Below are positions 1-6,400 of a stretch of 7,142 nucleotides of DNA, piece by piece. Made by a program: the position numbers and the translations under genes. The stretch is from NCBI GenBank assembly GCA_964522605.1, contig CAZFWV010000348.1, positions 1 through 7,142 on the forward strand, given 5' to 3'. The notes beneath the pieces were generated by a model. The model saw nothing but the letters and a program-made list of their open reading frames with translations, was not told the DNA's origin and searched no databases. The DNA is from CAVZLD01 sp964522605 (GTDB lineage: Bacteria; Planctomycetota; Planctomycetia; Pirellulales; Pirellulaceae). Position 1 is the stretch's first letter, and every line of letters begins with the position of its first letter.

Positions 1-95
1 TGGAGACTGGAGACTGGAGACTGGAGACTGGAGACTGGAGACTGGAGACTGGAGGGTAAAGCCTGCAGCCTCCAGCCTAAAGCCTCCAGCCTACC
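1..95. repeat. Composite heptanucleotide tandem array
   Basis: Seven perfect tggagac copies plus a partial eighth fill 1-54, and the array probably continues left of the window. The 7-bp register then continues without a break but with a new motif: starting at 54 the units read gggtaaa, gcctgca, gcctcca, gcctaaa, gcctcca, gcctacc. The second half therefore follows a gcctNNa pattern, while the first half in the same phase is gactgga. Bases 77-95 also lie inside rsmE, which runs on the opposite strand. Heptanucleotide tandem repeats are known from other bacteria, such as the STRR sequences of cyanobacteria; I cannot assign this one to a named family. Confidence 0.93.
49..75 (-). terminator. Possible hairpin just after rsmE
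   Basis: ctggagg (49-55) and cctccag (69-75) are perfect inverted copies separated by 13 bases. In the rsmE transcript the stem would start two bases after the stop codon. There is no U-tract after it, and the stem arises from the two halves of the heptamer array, so a terminator role is only a possibility. Confidence 0.25.
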
Positions 96-799
96 GAAAA
101 ATACGCGGCTACGGCAATGGCGGCGGTTTCGGTGCGTAAGATTCTTGGACCAAGATGGACCGGTTGCCATCCGCGGTCCTGCGCGAATTGTTGCTCTTCG
201 TCGGTGAATCCACCTTCCGGCCCGATGGCCACACAGACGCTCGAGATCGCAGATTGCGGCTCGTCTCGGACAATTTCGTCCAGTCGTCGTCCGGTCGGGC
301 CTGGCTGTCCGATGCAGCGGAGGCCAGAAAATGGTTCGGCAACGAACTCGCGCATCGGAATCGGCGGACGAATGCTCATGAGTCGGTTCCGGCCCGACTG
401 CTTTGCAGCTTCCACAATGGTTCGTTGCCAACGCAACAGGCTTTTCGCCGATGGAATCGCGACGATTCGCTCGCACTGCAAAGGGACGAGTTCCGCAACC
501 CCCAGCTCGACGGCCTTCTGCACCAACCACTCCTGGCGTTCACCGCGGGGCAAAGCCACAGCCAGAACCAGCCGTAGGGCCAGCTCGCGATCGACCGTTT
601 CCGAGGACAGGACGCGCAAGTGAACTTCGCGGCGTCCTACCTCGAGAATCTCGGCCAGGTACTCACGTCCTGAACCATCGAAAAGCATGACCCGGTCGCC
701 CGGCCGATGGCGCAATACATTCGCGATGTGGTGCGCTTCGGAGTCCTGCAAAACGACTGCACTGGTTTCAATCGGATGATCGCAGAAGAACCTACGCAT
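77..799 (-). CDS. rsmE: 16S rRNA (uracil(1498)-N(3))-methyltransferase RsmE
   Basis: This enzyme uses S-adenosylmethionine to methylate N3 of U1498 in 16S rRNA of the assembled small subunit, in the cytoplasm. The 240-residue product has the usual length and the two usual parts. An N-terminal PUA-like RNA-binding domain (about 1-70) carries the RPGDRVMLFDGSG segment at 32-44. A SPOUT methyltransferase domain follows with LPRGERQEWLVQKAVELG (83-100), the AAKQSGRNR segment (131-139), IGPEGGFTDEE (192-202) and LGPRILRTETAA (216-227); the last two form the knotted cofactor site in this family. The start MRRFF fits the family, and a GGAGG lies 11 bases upstream (plus-strand 811-815). The C-terminal residues GWRL and the TAG stop lie inside a heptanucleotide array, so the extreme C-terminus is probably not conserved. 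The gene is divergent from the ATPase at 929. Confidence 0.95.
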   Translation of the reverse strand: MRRFFCDHPIETSAVVLQDSEAHHIANVLRHRPGDRVMLFDGSGREYLAEILEVGRREVHLRVLSSETVDRELALRLVLAVALPRGERQEWLVQKAVELGVAELVPLQCERIVAIPSAKSLLRWQRTIVEAAKQSGRNRLMSIRPPIPMREFVAEPFSGLRCIGQPGPTGRRLDEIVRDEPQSAISSVCVAIGPEGGFTDEEQQFAQDRGWQPVHLGPRILRTETAAIAVAAYFSVGWRL

Positions 800-827
800 C
801 GGAGTGTTTTCCTCCGTTCACGGTAGC

Positions 828-857
828 TTGATAGCACGCGGTTGGGATTGAATTCAA
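828..857 (-). promoter_or_regulatory. Candidate rsmE promoter
   Basis: Reading the minus strand, TTGAAT (plus 852-857) and TATCAA (plus 828-833) are separated by 18 bases, a fair match to a sigma-70 type promoter. Transcription would start about 20 bases before the GGAGG. The -35 box lies within a 12-bp perfect palindrome, attgaattcaat (847-858), which might be an operator or may be chance in an AT-rich patch. Confidence 0.35.
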
Positions 858-864
858 TTGTCGG

Positions 865-893
865 TTGACCTGGGCGGTGGCAAACTCTAAATT
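865..893 (+). promoter_or_regulatory. Candidate promoter of the ATPase gene
   Basis: TTGACC (865-870) is followed after 17 bases by TAAATT (888-893), close to the -35 and -10 consensus. The implied leader is about 30 bases and includes the GGGAG ribosome-binding site at 916-920. It stands back to back with the rsmE promoter candidate, giving a compact divergent control region in 800-928. Confidence 0.42.
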
Positions 894-928
894 TCGCCAC
901 GTTTGTCACCTGCCTGGGAGAACTGCCC

Positions 929-1741
929 ATGTTTGCCGCCCATTGGGGTCTGAATTGTTCGCCGTTTGGCCCGACGCCCCGTTCCGACGATTATTATCCA
1001 AGTGGGACTCAAGAGGAGGCCCTGGCCCGACTGTTGTACCTGGTCGACAATGGGCGCCGCCTGGGGTTTTTGCTGGGCGATTCGGGCATGGGCAAGAGCC
1101 AGTTTCTGACGGGCGCCGCCCGGCATTTGCGTGAATCTGGCTGTCACGTCGTCCGGCTGAACCTAACCGGGCTGAACGACTACGAACTGACCTGGAATTT
1201 GGCCACGGGTCTGGGAGACCTGACGGCCGCCGACGCCGGTGTGGTTGCGTGGTGGCGAGGCATCGCCGACCGGTGCGCGGCGTTGCGATTTCAGAAGATG
1301 ACGACCGTCGTCCTGCTGGATGACGTGGGGTCGGCCCAGAGCGTCGACGGAACGCTAAGCCGCTTGGCGTTGACCGAGACGCACCCGGATGCGCGTTTCA
1401 CAATCTTGCTGGCTGGGACACCGCAGGAGGTCGAGCGGTTGGATTCCAAGCTCCAGGATCTGTGCGAGTTAAAGATCGAACTGGAGCCGTGGGAGCCGTC
1501 GGAAACTGCAGCCTATGTGCGCGAGTCTTTGGTCCGTCATGGTGGCCGTGCCGAGATCTTCGACGATTCGGCTCTGATTCGGCTGCACGAGCTGTCCGAG
1601 GGGATTCCCCGCAGGATTCGGCAGTTGGCGGAAGTCAGCCTGGCGACCGGTGCTGCGGAAGGCTTGCAGCAAATTGAACCGCGAGTTGTCGAAGCGGCCT
1701 ACCAGGCGCTTGTGACGGACGGAATGGTCGACGCCGCCTGA
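929..1741 (+). CDS. ExeA/GspA-like AAA ATPase, stand-alone
   Basis: This is a 270-residue P-loop ATPase of the ExeA-like AAA group, whose namesake works with type II secretion in Aeromonas. The N-terminus has the group's typical opening: WGLNCSPFGPTP at 6-17, followed by a Y-P-S-x-x-x-E-E-A-L pattern at 23-32. Walker A is GDSGMGKS (50-57). Walker B is VVLLDD (127-132). A sensor-1-like FTILLAGTP follows at 157-165, and GIPRRIRQL (225-233) occupies the usual sensor-2/lid position. No membrane segment or peptidoglycan-binding domain is present, so the product should be cytoplasmic and is shorter than full ExeA. GGGAG at 916-920, eight bases before the ATG, supports the start. No secretion genes are adjacent, so the substrate or partner cannot be read from context. 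ATPase class is secure; a secretion role is not. Confidence 0.88.
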   Translation: MFAAHWGLNCSPFGPTPRSDDYYPSGTQEEALARLLYLVDNGRRLGFLLGDSGMGKSQFLTGAARHLRESGCHVVRLNLTGLNDYELTWNLATGLGDLTAADAGVVAWWRGIADRCAALRFQKMTTVVLLDDVGSAQSVDGTLSRLALTETHPDARFTILLAGTPQEVERLDSKLQDLCELKIELEPWEPSETAAYVRESLVRHGGRAEIFDDSALIRLHELSEGIPRRIRQLAEVSLATGAAEGLQQIEPRVVEAAYQALVTDGMVDAA

Positions 1742-1807
1742 ATCACGCTCTGCTCGCGCGGGTTGGACGACGCCCGCATGGCCCCCTGACTCGGAGGGCC
1801 CGCGGAG

Positions 1808-1965
1808 CCGGAGATTGACGAACAAGGAGTTCCGATTGTTGAGGGGCGTGGGCCAGGGGGCCGGAGGAGATCCGCCGAGATTCCAGGTTCCTCGCGGTTC
1901 TCAACTCACCAATCCAAATCTGTCTTCCCCTCAATAATCGTCACTCCTTGTTCGTCACTCCTCGG
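1808..1965. repeat. 158-bp inverted-repeat element with 39-bp arms built of heptamers
   Basis: The arms 1808-1846 and 1927-1965 are inverted copies matching at 33 of 39 positions, with a perfect 15-bp core (tgacgaacaaggagt at 1816-1830 and its complement at 1943-1957). The intervening segment is 80 bases. Each arm reads in 7-bp units. The right arm on the minus strand gives AGGAGTG, ACGAACA, AGGAGTG, ACGATTA, TTGAGGG. The left arm on the plus strand gives ACGAACA, AGGAGTT, CCGATTG, TTGAGGG. In RNA this could form a long hairpin between the ATPase gene and the next gene. I see no target-site duplication in the flanks and no coding content. Confidence 0.85.
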
Positions 1966-1991
1966 TTCCTCTACCCCTGGAGCCCAGTGCC

Positions 1992-2020
1992 CTGGCGTCG
2001 TCGTGCGGGTGCGGTAGAAT
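1992..2020 (+). promoter_or_regulatory. Weak promoter candidate for the membrane-protein pair
   Basis: TAGAAT at 2015-2020 is a good -10 box, about 36 bases before the ATG at 2057. The matching -35 position (ctggcg, 1992-1997, 17-base spacer) is poor. The same TAGAAT hexamer also follows a G/C-rich triplet plus G or C ahead of the large gene at 3264-3269. Confidence 0.25.
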
Positions 2021-2056
2021 GACGGATCGCCCAGTCCCTGAGGCCCCTCGCTTGCC

Positions 2057-2614
2057 ATGAACTACATTGTTCGTTCGCCAGACCCGGATCATCCCGTCGA
2101 AATCGACTTGCGCAACCGTTATCTGGCTGCGCTCTGGGCTTGGCTGATTCCTGGTGCAGGGCATTTTTATCAGCGGCGATACGCCAAGGCGGTTCTGTAC
2201 TTCGTCTGCATCCTTGGGACGTTTTTCTTTGGTCTGGGGCTCGGCGGTGGTCGGGTCGTCTACGCATCTTTTCGCCGTCCAGACATGCGGTACCCTTACT
2301 TGTGCCAGGTGTTCGTGGGATTGCCCGCATTGCCGGCGCTTGTTCAACGTCAGCGCGTGATGCGCGACCAGGATCCGCAACAGCCGCTCTGGGACGGCTG
2401 GATGGCGCCGCCGAAGCAACCGGTGCGCGAGCAGGAACCGGACGAATTGGCCTACTGGCACCGGATTCTCAAGGGCAGGTTTGAACTCGGCACGCTGTAC
2501 ACGATGGTGGCGGGTCTGTTGAACGTACTGGCGATCTACGACGCGTACGCCGGGCCCGTGTTCGTGTCGCCGGAGGAAGAAAAGAAAAAGCGCGATTCGA
2601 AGCCGGAATCATGA
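2057..2614 (+). CDS. Small multi-pass membrane protein, DUF6677-like
   Basis: The 185-residue product appears to be an integral inner-membrane protein of unknown function. A hydrophobic stretch at about 22-34 leads into IPGAGHFYQRRYAKAVLYF (31-49), which resembles the proline-glycine turn of TM2-type proteins. Further hydrophobic segments lie at about 45-62, 84-97 and 145-162. The C-terminus is a charged tail (EEEKKKRDSKPES, 173-185). The overall pattern matches the planctomycete family I recall as DUF6677; this is from memory and not tested. The start has only a weak GAGG (2040-2043) 13 bases upstream, but the hydrophobic core begins shortly after it, so the true N-terminus cannot be far away. 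Its stop overlaps the start of the next gene by four bases (ATGA), indicating one transcript and translational coupling. Confidence 0.8.
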   Translation: MNYIVRSPDPDHPVEIDLRNRYLAALWAWLIPGAGHFYQRRYAKAVLYFVCILGTFFFGLGLGGGRVVYASFRRPDMRYPYLCQVFVGLPALPALVQRQRVMRDQDPQQPLWDGWMAPPKQPVREQEPDELAYWHRILKGRFELGTLYTMVAGLLNVLAIYDAYAGPVFVSPEEEKKKRDSKPES

Positions 2615-2832
2615 TCACCTTGCTCTCCTCCTTGGTCTTCGTCGCGGCGGTCTGGTTCAACCGTCTGTGGTACAGTCTGCCCCTGGTCGTCGTCATCAGT
2701 CTTGTTTACGCCGCGACCCGGCACGAGTTGATGCGTCCGATCCTTGAACATGCCGTTCGGTTTGGACTCTGGATCCTCGGCTTCATGGCGATCGTCTTTC
2801 TGGTGCTCGTCGTCCTCTCGATGTGGCTGTAG
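2611..2832 (+). CDS. Small two-segment membrane protein, unknown family
   Basis: This 73-residue protein consists almost entirely of two hydrophobic segments, about 4-34 and 50-72, joined by a short polar loop RHELMRPILEHAVR (37-50). The composition suggests a hairpin in the inner membrane. The ATG overlaps the TGA of the preceding membrane-protein gene as ATGA, so it is probably translated by coupling; there is no strong ribosome-binding site of its own. The conserved-looking coupling suggests the two products work together, but I do not recognise a family and infer no function. Reading frame, hydrophobic pattern and coupling make it more believable than other short frames here. Confidence 0.7.
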   Translation: MITLLSSLVFVAAVWFNRLWYSLPLVVVISLVYAATRHELMRPILEHAVRFGLWILGFMAIVFLVLVVLSMWL

Positions 2833-2950
2833 GCGATCTCGCCACGCCGAATACGGACCGGTGAATCGTCTCCACCTCGAATTCCGCCCCCCGGTCGATT
2901 GCGCTCCGCTGCCGCAACAGCCGACATCGATGGGAAGAGAGGAGAGAGGA

Positions 2951-3101
2951 GCCGCGGAAGAACGCGGAGTCACGCGGAGTAGCGCGGAGAAAGACGCGGA
3001 TCGTTTAGGCAGGATACCGCATCCGGTCGACCGGATGTCGCGTCGAGTCGGACCCGCGCCTCATCCGCTTCCCTCCGCGATTCTCCGCGTTCTTCCGCGG
3101 C
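2951..3101. repeat. 151-bp inverted-repeat element of about 10-bp units
   Basis: The outer 19 bases are perfect inverted copies: gccgcggaagaacgcggag at 2951-2969 and its complement at 3083-3101. Inside the left arm, cgcggag recurs at 2963, 2973 and 2983, giving a period of exactly 10, with a related acgcgga at 2994-3000. In the right arm tccgc recurs at 3064, 3074, 3084 and 3094, again period 10. The inner parts of the arms are similar but imperfect. The midpoint (3026) nearly coincides with an 18-bp palindrome. The structure recalls paired palindromic intergenic elements such as BIMEs, but I cannot name the family. Confidence 0.85.
3020..3037. repeat. 18-bp perfect palindrome
   Basis: catccggtcgaccggatg is its own reverse complement over all 18 bases. 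It sits within three bases of the centre of the surrounding inverted-repeat element, so it would form the tip of a cruciform or a nested hairpin. A binding site for a dimeric protein is the alternative. Confidence 0.85.
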
Positions 3102-3263
3102 GGCTCTTCTATGGTTTCCGACGAGACCATTGCTCGTACCAAGGCTCCACTGAACGGCCAGACCAAGATAACCGGATCCCCGACGCGTCCCGTGCGGGGA
3201 GCCGATTCCGTCCGAGGAGGCTGAATTGCCGACTGAATCGTGGTGTCGGTGGCAAATCCTTCG

Positions 3264-3269
3264 TAGAAT
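3264..3269 (+). promoter_or_regulatory. Possible -10 box upstream of the large gene
   Basis: TAGAAT here matches the -10 consensus at five of six positions and is identical to the box before the 2057 gene. The best-spaced -35 position (tggtgt, 3241-3246, 17-base spacer) is weak. A start near 3276 would give a leader of about 150 bases before the ATG at 3429, and would lie about 25 bases before the short GTG ORF. Confidence 0.22.
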
Positions 3270-3299
3270 AGAGGCATCTTCCCCCTCCCGCGTCCTGCG

Positions 3300-3425
3300 G
3301 TGACTTCAACGGAACAGCTTGCGGAAATCGATCTCGTTCGCCGGAGCCGTACCCTGGTGTCCGCGTCGATCGACTCGATGACCGGTGAATTACTCAACAA
3401 TCACCTGCGTTTCTTCCTTGATTGA
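3300..3425 (+). CDS. Doubtful 41-residue leader ORF
   Basis: A GTG-started frame encodes 41 residues with normal protein-like composition (it begins VTSTEQLAEIDLVRRSRTL) and ends at TGA 3423-3425. That is three bases before the ATG of the large gene and in the same frame. The third codon position is G or C in 26 of 41 codons, similar to the real genes. Against it, there is no ribosome-binding site, the start is GTG, and a frame of this length is not rare by chance in this base composition. It could be a leader peptide, a decayed N-terminal extension of the downstream gene, or nothing. Confidence 0.2.
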   Translation: MTSTEQLAEIDLVRRSRTLVSASIDSMTGELLNNHLRFFLD

Positions 3426-3428
3426 TCG

Positions 3429-6400
3429 ATGACACACTCAACACGCAAATTCCGTCAGCGCGACCCCAGACGTTCTGTGGCCCGGTGCTTTGAGGTTCTC
3501 GAAACTCGTCGCGTATTGGCTCAGGTTGCTGGAAGTCTGACGTCTGATACGGTTTGGACGAAGGCGGAATCGCCCTATGAGGTGACCGGAGACGTCACAG
3601 TGGAACCGGGTGTGACGCTCCAGATCGAACCAGGCGTCGTCGTCGAATTTCAGCAGAATACCGGAATCACTGTTCGCGGGCGACTTGTGGCGGAAGGGTC
3701 GCCGTTTGACCGAATCCAATTCGATCGGGCTGCGGGAGCTTCTCGTTGGGATGGCATCGCGTTCCGGCAGACGCTGGAAGACAGTCGTGTGACCTATGCC
3801 GACATGCGATATGGCGACAACCAGGGAGAAGCCGTCCGCGTCGATCGAGCCCGAGTGATGTTGGACAACATCGTGTGGTCGGGGACGACGGGAACGATCC
3901 TTGAATTGGACAATCCATCTTTGATCGTCCGGAACTCCCAGTTTCCGTCTTCGAACGGCGATGAAGTCATTCACGGAGAGCACATTACAGGCAGTGAGTA
4001 CTTGATCATCGAAGGCAACGTGTTCGCCAACAGCAACAATGGAGGCGACGTGATCGACTTTCTGGGAGCCGATCGACCCGGACCGGTTGTTCAGATCCTG
4101 AATAATGTCTTTCTTGGCGGCGGCGACGATGGACTCGATCTGGACGGCACGGATGCGCATATCGAGGGCAACGTCTTTATGAACTTTCGCAGGAACACCG
4201 GCCGCGCGACGACTGCCAACGCCATTGCCACCGGGTTGCCGCAGAGCGGTGAGTCGAATCGCACACAAATCACGGTGGTCAGGAACCTGTTCATCGACAA
4301 CGACCACGACATCCTGTTGAAGGAAGATGCGTTTGCGACCATTCAGCACAACGTGTTTGTCGATTCGCGTCTCGCGGCGATTCAGTTCAACGAGGTGAAT
4401 GGCACGGCGGTTGGCGGCCCGGGGAAGGGGGCAGCGCTGGACGGGAATATTTTCTGGAACAACACGCAGCTCTTCAAAAACCTCGAGGATTCGGCCAGCT
4501 TCAAGACGGAATTGACGGTGAATCGTTCACTGCTTCCCAACGAAGTGGTCGACTTTGACGGGACGCCCGTTTTGGCGCACTCTCTGGGCATCGGAAACCT
4601 CGAAGGGGATCCTGAGTTCGTTGATGCAGCCGCGGGCAACTACCGGCTGCTGCCGACCTCTCCGGCCCGCGGTCAAGGTCTCGGCGGCCTTGATCTGGGG
4701 GCCTATGTGTCCGCCGCGCCCTTCCTGCTCGGAATCGATTCCGGCTCGGTCGCGCCCGGCGAGGCTTCCTTGATCGTCGCGGGACCTGGGATCACCCATT
4801 ACCGGTATCGATTGGATGGTGGGGCCTACGGGCCGCTGACACCCGTCTCGGATCCGGTCGTCCTGTCGGGGCTGGCCGCTGGTGCCGAACACCAGATCGA
4901 CGTCCTGGGGATGAATAGCGCGGGCGAGTGGTTCGTGGGAGACTCGGGTGCGTTCCTGGAACGAACCGTCGAGATCATTGCCCCGCAGCGCACACGAACG
5001 GACGAAATGTTGCCGTTTGTGCTGCGCGTGCGAGATAGTCATGGACAGGTCGACACGCTGATCAGCTCACCCGTCGGTCTGGACAATCCTGCCGAATTGT
5101 CGGAGGCAGAGTTGCGCGTCAAGAAAGGCGTCGGCTCGGCCAGTCCTGTTGTCACGGCGACGGACGATTTTCTCTTGAGGGTGGATGATTCCATCGCCTC
5201 GGCGGAGCGAAGCATCGATGTTCTGGATGCGTCGTTTCCCATCATCGAGGTCTCTGGAACACTCTCAGGAGAGACCGTCTGGGACGCGACCGCCGAATAC
5301 CACGTGACGGACGATCTGTTGATTCCGGCGGGAAGTCGTCTGACGATCGGTCCGGGGACCCGCGTGCTGCTTGGTCATCGCGTGAACGTGGACGTCCGAG
5401 GCGAGATCCGCACGCAGGGAAGTATTGACGACCCGGTCCTCTTCAATTCGATAAGTCGCGGACAGCCTTGGGGTGGCGTGGAGATCGATGATGGAAGCGG
5501 CGAACTGGAGTACACGTTCTTCACGAATGGTGGGGCTGATACGAGTCGACAGTCCGGCCACTCGAACAGCCAGCCCGTGATCCGAATCAACAACGGGACA
5601 TTGGATGTTTCCAATTGCTTCGTCCTGAACACGGTGGGCAAGGCATTTCGCTCCGTCGATGCGCGGGTGAATCTGGATCAGGTTGTCATTTCAAATGTAG
5701 ACACAGGGGGTGAGTTTTCCGATAGCGTCGTGCACGTGACCAATACCTGGATCAAGGATGTGTCCGATGATAACCCGGGGTTTGTCGATGACGATAACGA
5801 TGGATTTTATTTTGCCGGAGCCCATTCATCTGGCGAGGCGTCTCGCTTCCAGGACAGCTTTGTCCTTACCACAAAAGACGATGGGCTGGATCACAACGGG
5901 GCGCGACTCGAAGTGGTGAGAGCCTGGATCGAAGGGGTCACGCATGAAGGAATCGCCGGCAGTAATCGAAATTGGGTCACTGCTTGGGATTCGGTGTTTC
6001 TGCGCAACAATCAGGGCGTTGAAGCGGGCTACGGTCGCCCCGACGTAACGGTCCAGCAGAGCGTGCTCGTGAGCAATACGAACAAGACGGATCCCAGATC
6101 GCAGATCACGGCCGGTCTGCGCTTTGGCGATGGATACAACGGCAACAACGGTGCCTATACGGGGCACATCACGGCGAGCGAGTTAGTGCTGCATGACAAC
6201 GGCGATAACGTGCGAAACTACGACGGCAGTATTCCGGGGCCCAAACCGGGAGCGATCGACATCACACGTTCGCTGACCAACGATCCGGACTACGATGCCG
6301 ATCCGGAGAATCTGACCGGGATTCCGATCTTCGGCCCGCGAATGCACCTGTTGCGCGGTTCGGCGGGTTTCACGTCCGGTGCAGAAGGACTGCCGCTGGG

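Larger units (their letters stand above)
1742..2056. other. 315-bp intergenic gap without a convincing gene
   Basis: This gap follows the ATPase stop codon. It contains a 158-bp inverted-repeat element (1808-1965). A second 9-bp inverted pair lies across its left arm: ggccccctg at 1780-1788 and cagggggcc at 1854-1862. A weak promoter candidate precedes the next gene. Open frames here are short, start without ribosome-binding sites and run through the repeats, so I do not call any. Confidence 0.7.
2833..3428. other. 596-bp intergenic gap with repeats and a possible leader ORF
   Basis: After the membrane-protein gene the sequence holds ggcgatctcgcc (2834-2845), a very tight hairpin without a T-run. 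It is followed by a GA-rich stretch (about 2935-2950), the inverted-repeat element at 2951-3101 with its central palindrome, a TAGAAT box at 3264-3269 and a doubtful 41-codon ORF at 3300-3425. Bases 3111-3263 show nothing I can support apart from a 6-bp stem (tccccg 3177-3182, cgggga 3195-3200) without terminator features. Confidence 0.6.

Noticed and set aside
1..54. CRISPR-like direct repeats
   Set aside because: The unit is only 7 bp with no spacers, so it is a simple tandem repeat.
1808..1965. Miniature transposon (MITE) with target-site duplication
   Set aside because: The flanking bases (gcggag on the left, ttcctc on the right) are not direct repeats, and the arms are built of heptamers, which points to a repeat family instead. 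Still possible, but not supported.
2834..2845. ggcgatctcgcc as terminator of the membrane-protein pair
   Set aside because: The loop would be two to four bases and no T-run follows.
3177..3200. Hairpin tccccg/cgggga as a terminator
   Set aside because: The stem is only six pairs with a 12-base loop and no T-run, and no gene ends just before it.
3111..3224. A 37-codon ATG frame (begins MVSDETIAR)
   Set aside because: There is no ribosome-binding site, it starts within ten bases of the repeat arm, and it is short enough to be chance.
2744..3271. A 175-residue plus-strand open frame
   Set aside because: It overlaps the 2611-2832 membrane gene, runs through the inverted-repeat element and has a composition rich in Arg, Ser and Pro, typical of an out-of-frame reading of G/C-rich DNA.
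3005..3400. A 131-residue minus-strand open frame in the large gap
   Set aside because: It reads through the central palindrome and one repeat arm, has no recognisable domain, and is Arg/Ser-rich.
3423..3425. TGA readthrough or selenocysteine joining the short ORF to the large gene
   Set aside because: No SECIS-like hairpin is evident after the TGA, and the ATG two codons later gives the normal N-terminus-to-LETRRVLA spacing.
3438..4349. A 303-residue minus-strand frame opposite the large gene
   Set aside because: It is fully antisense to a strongly supported coding region and shows no family motif; its length reflects the codon pattern of the real gene.
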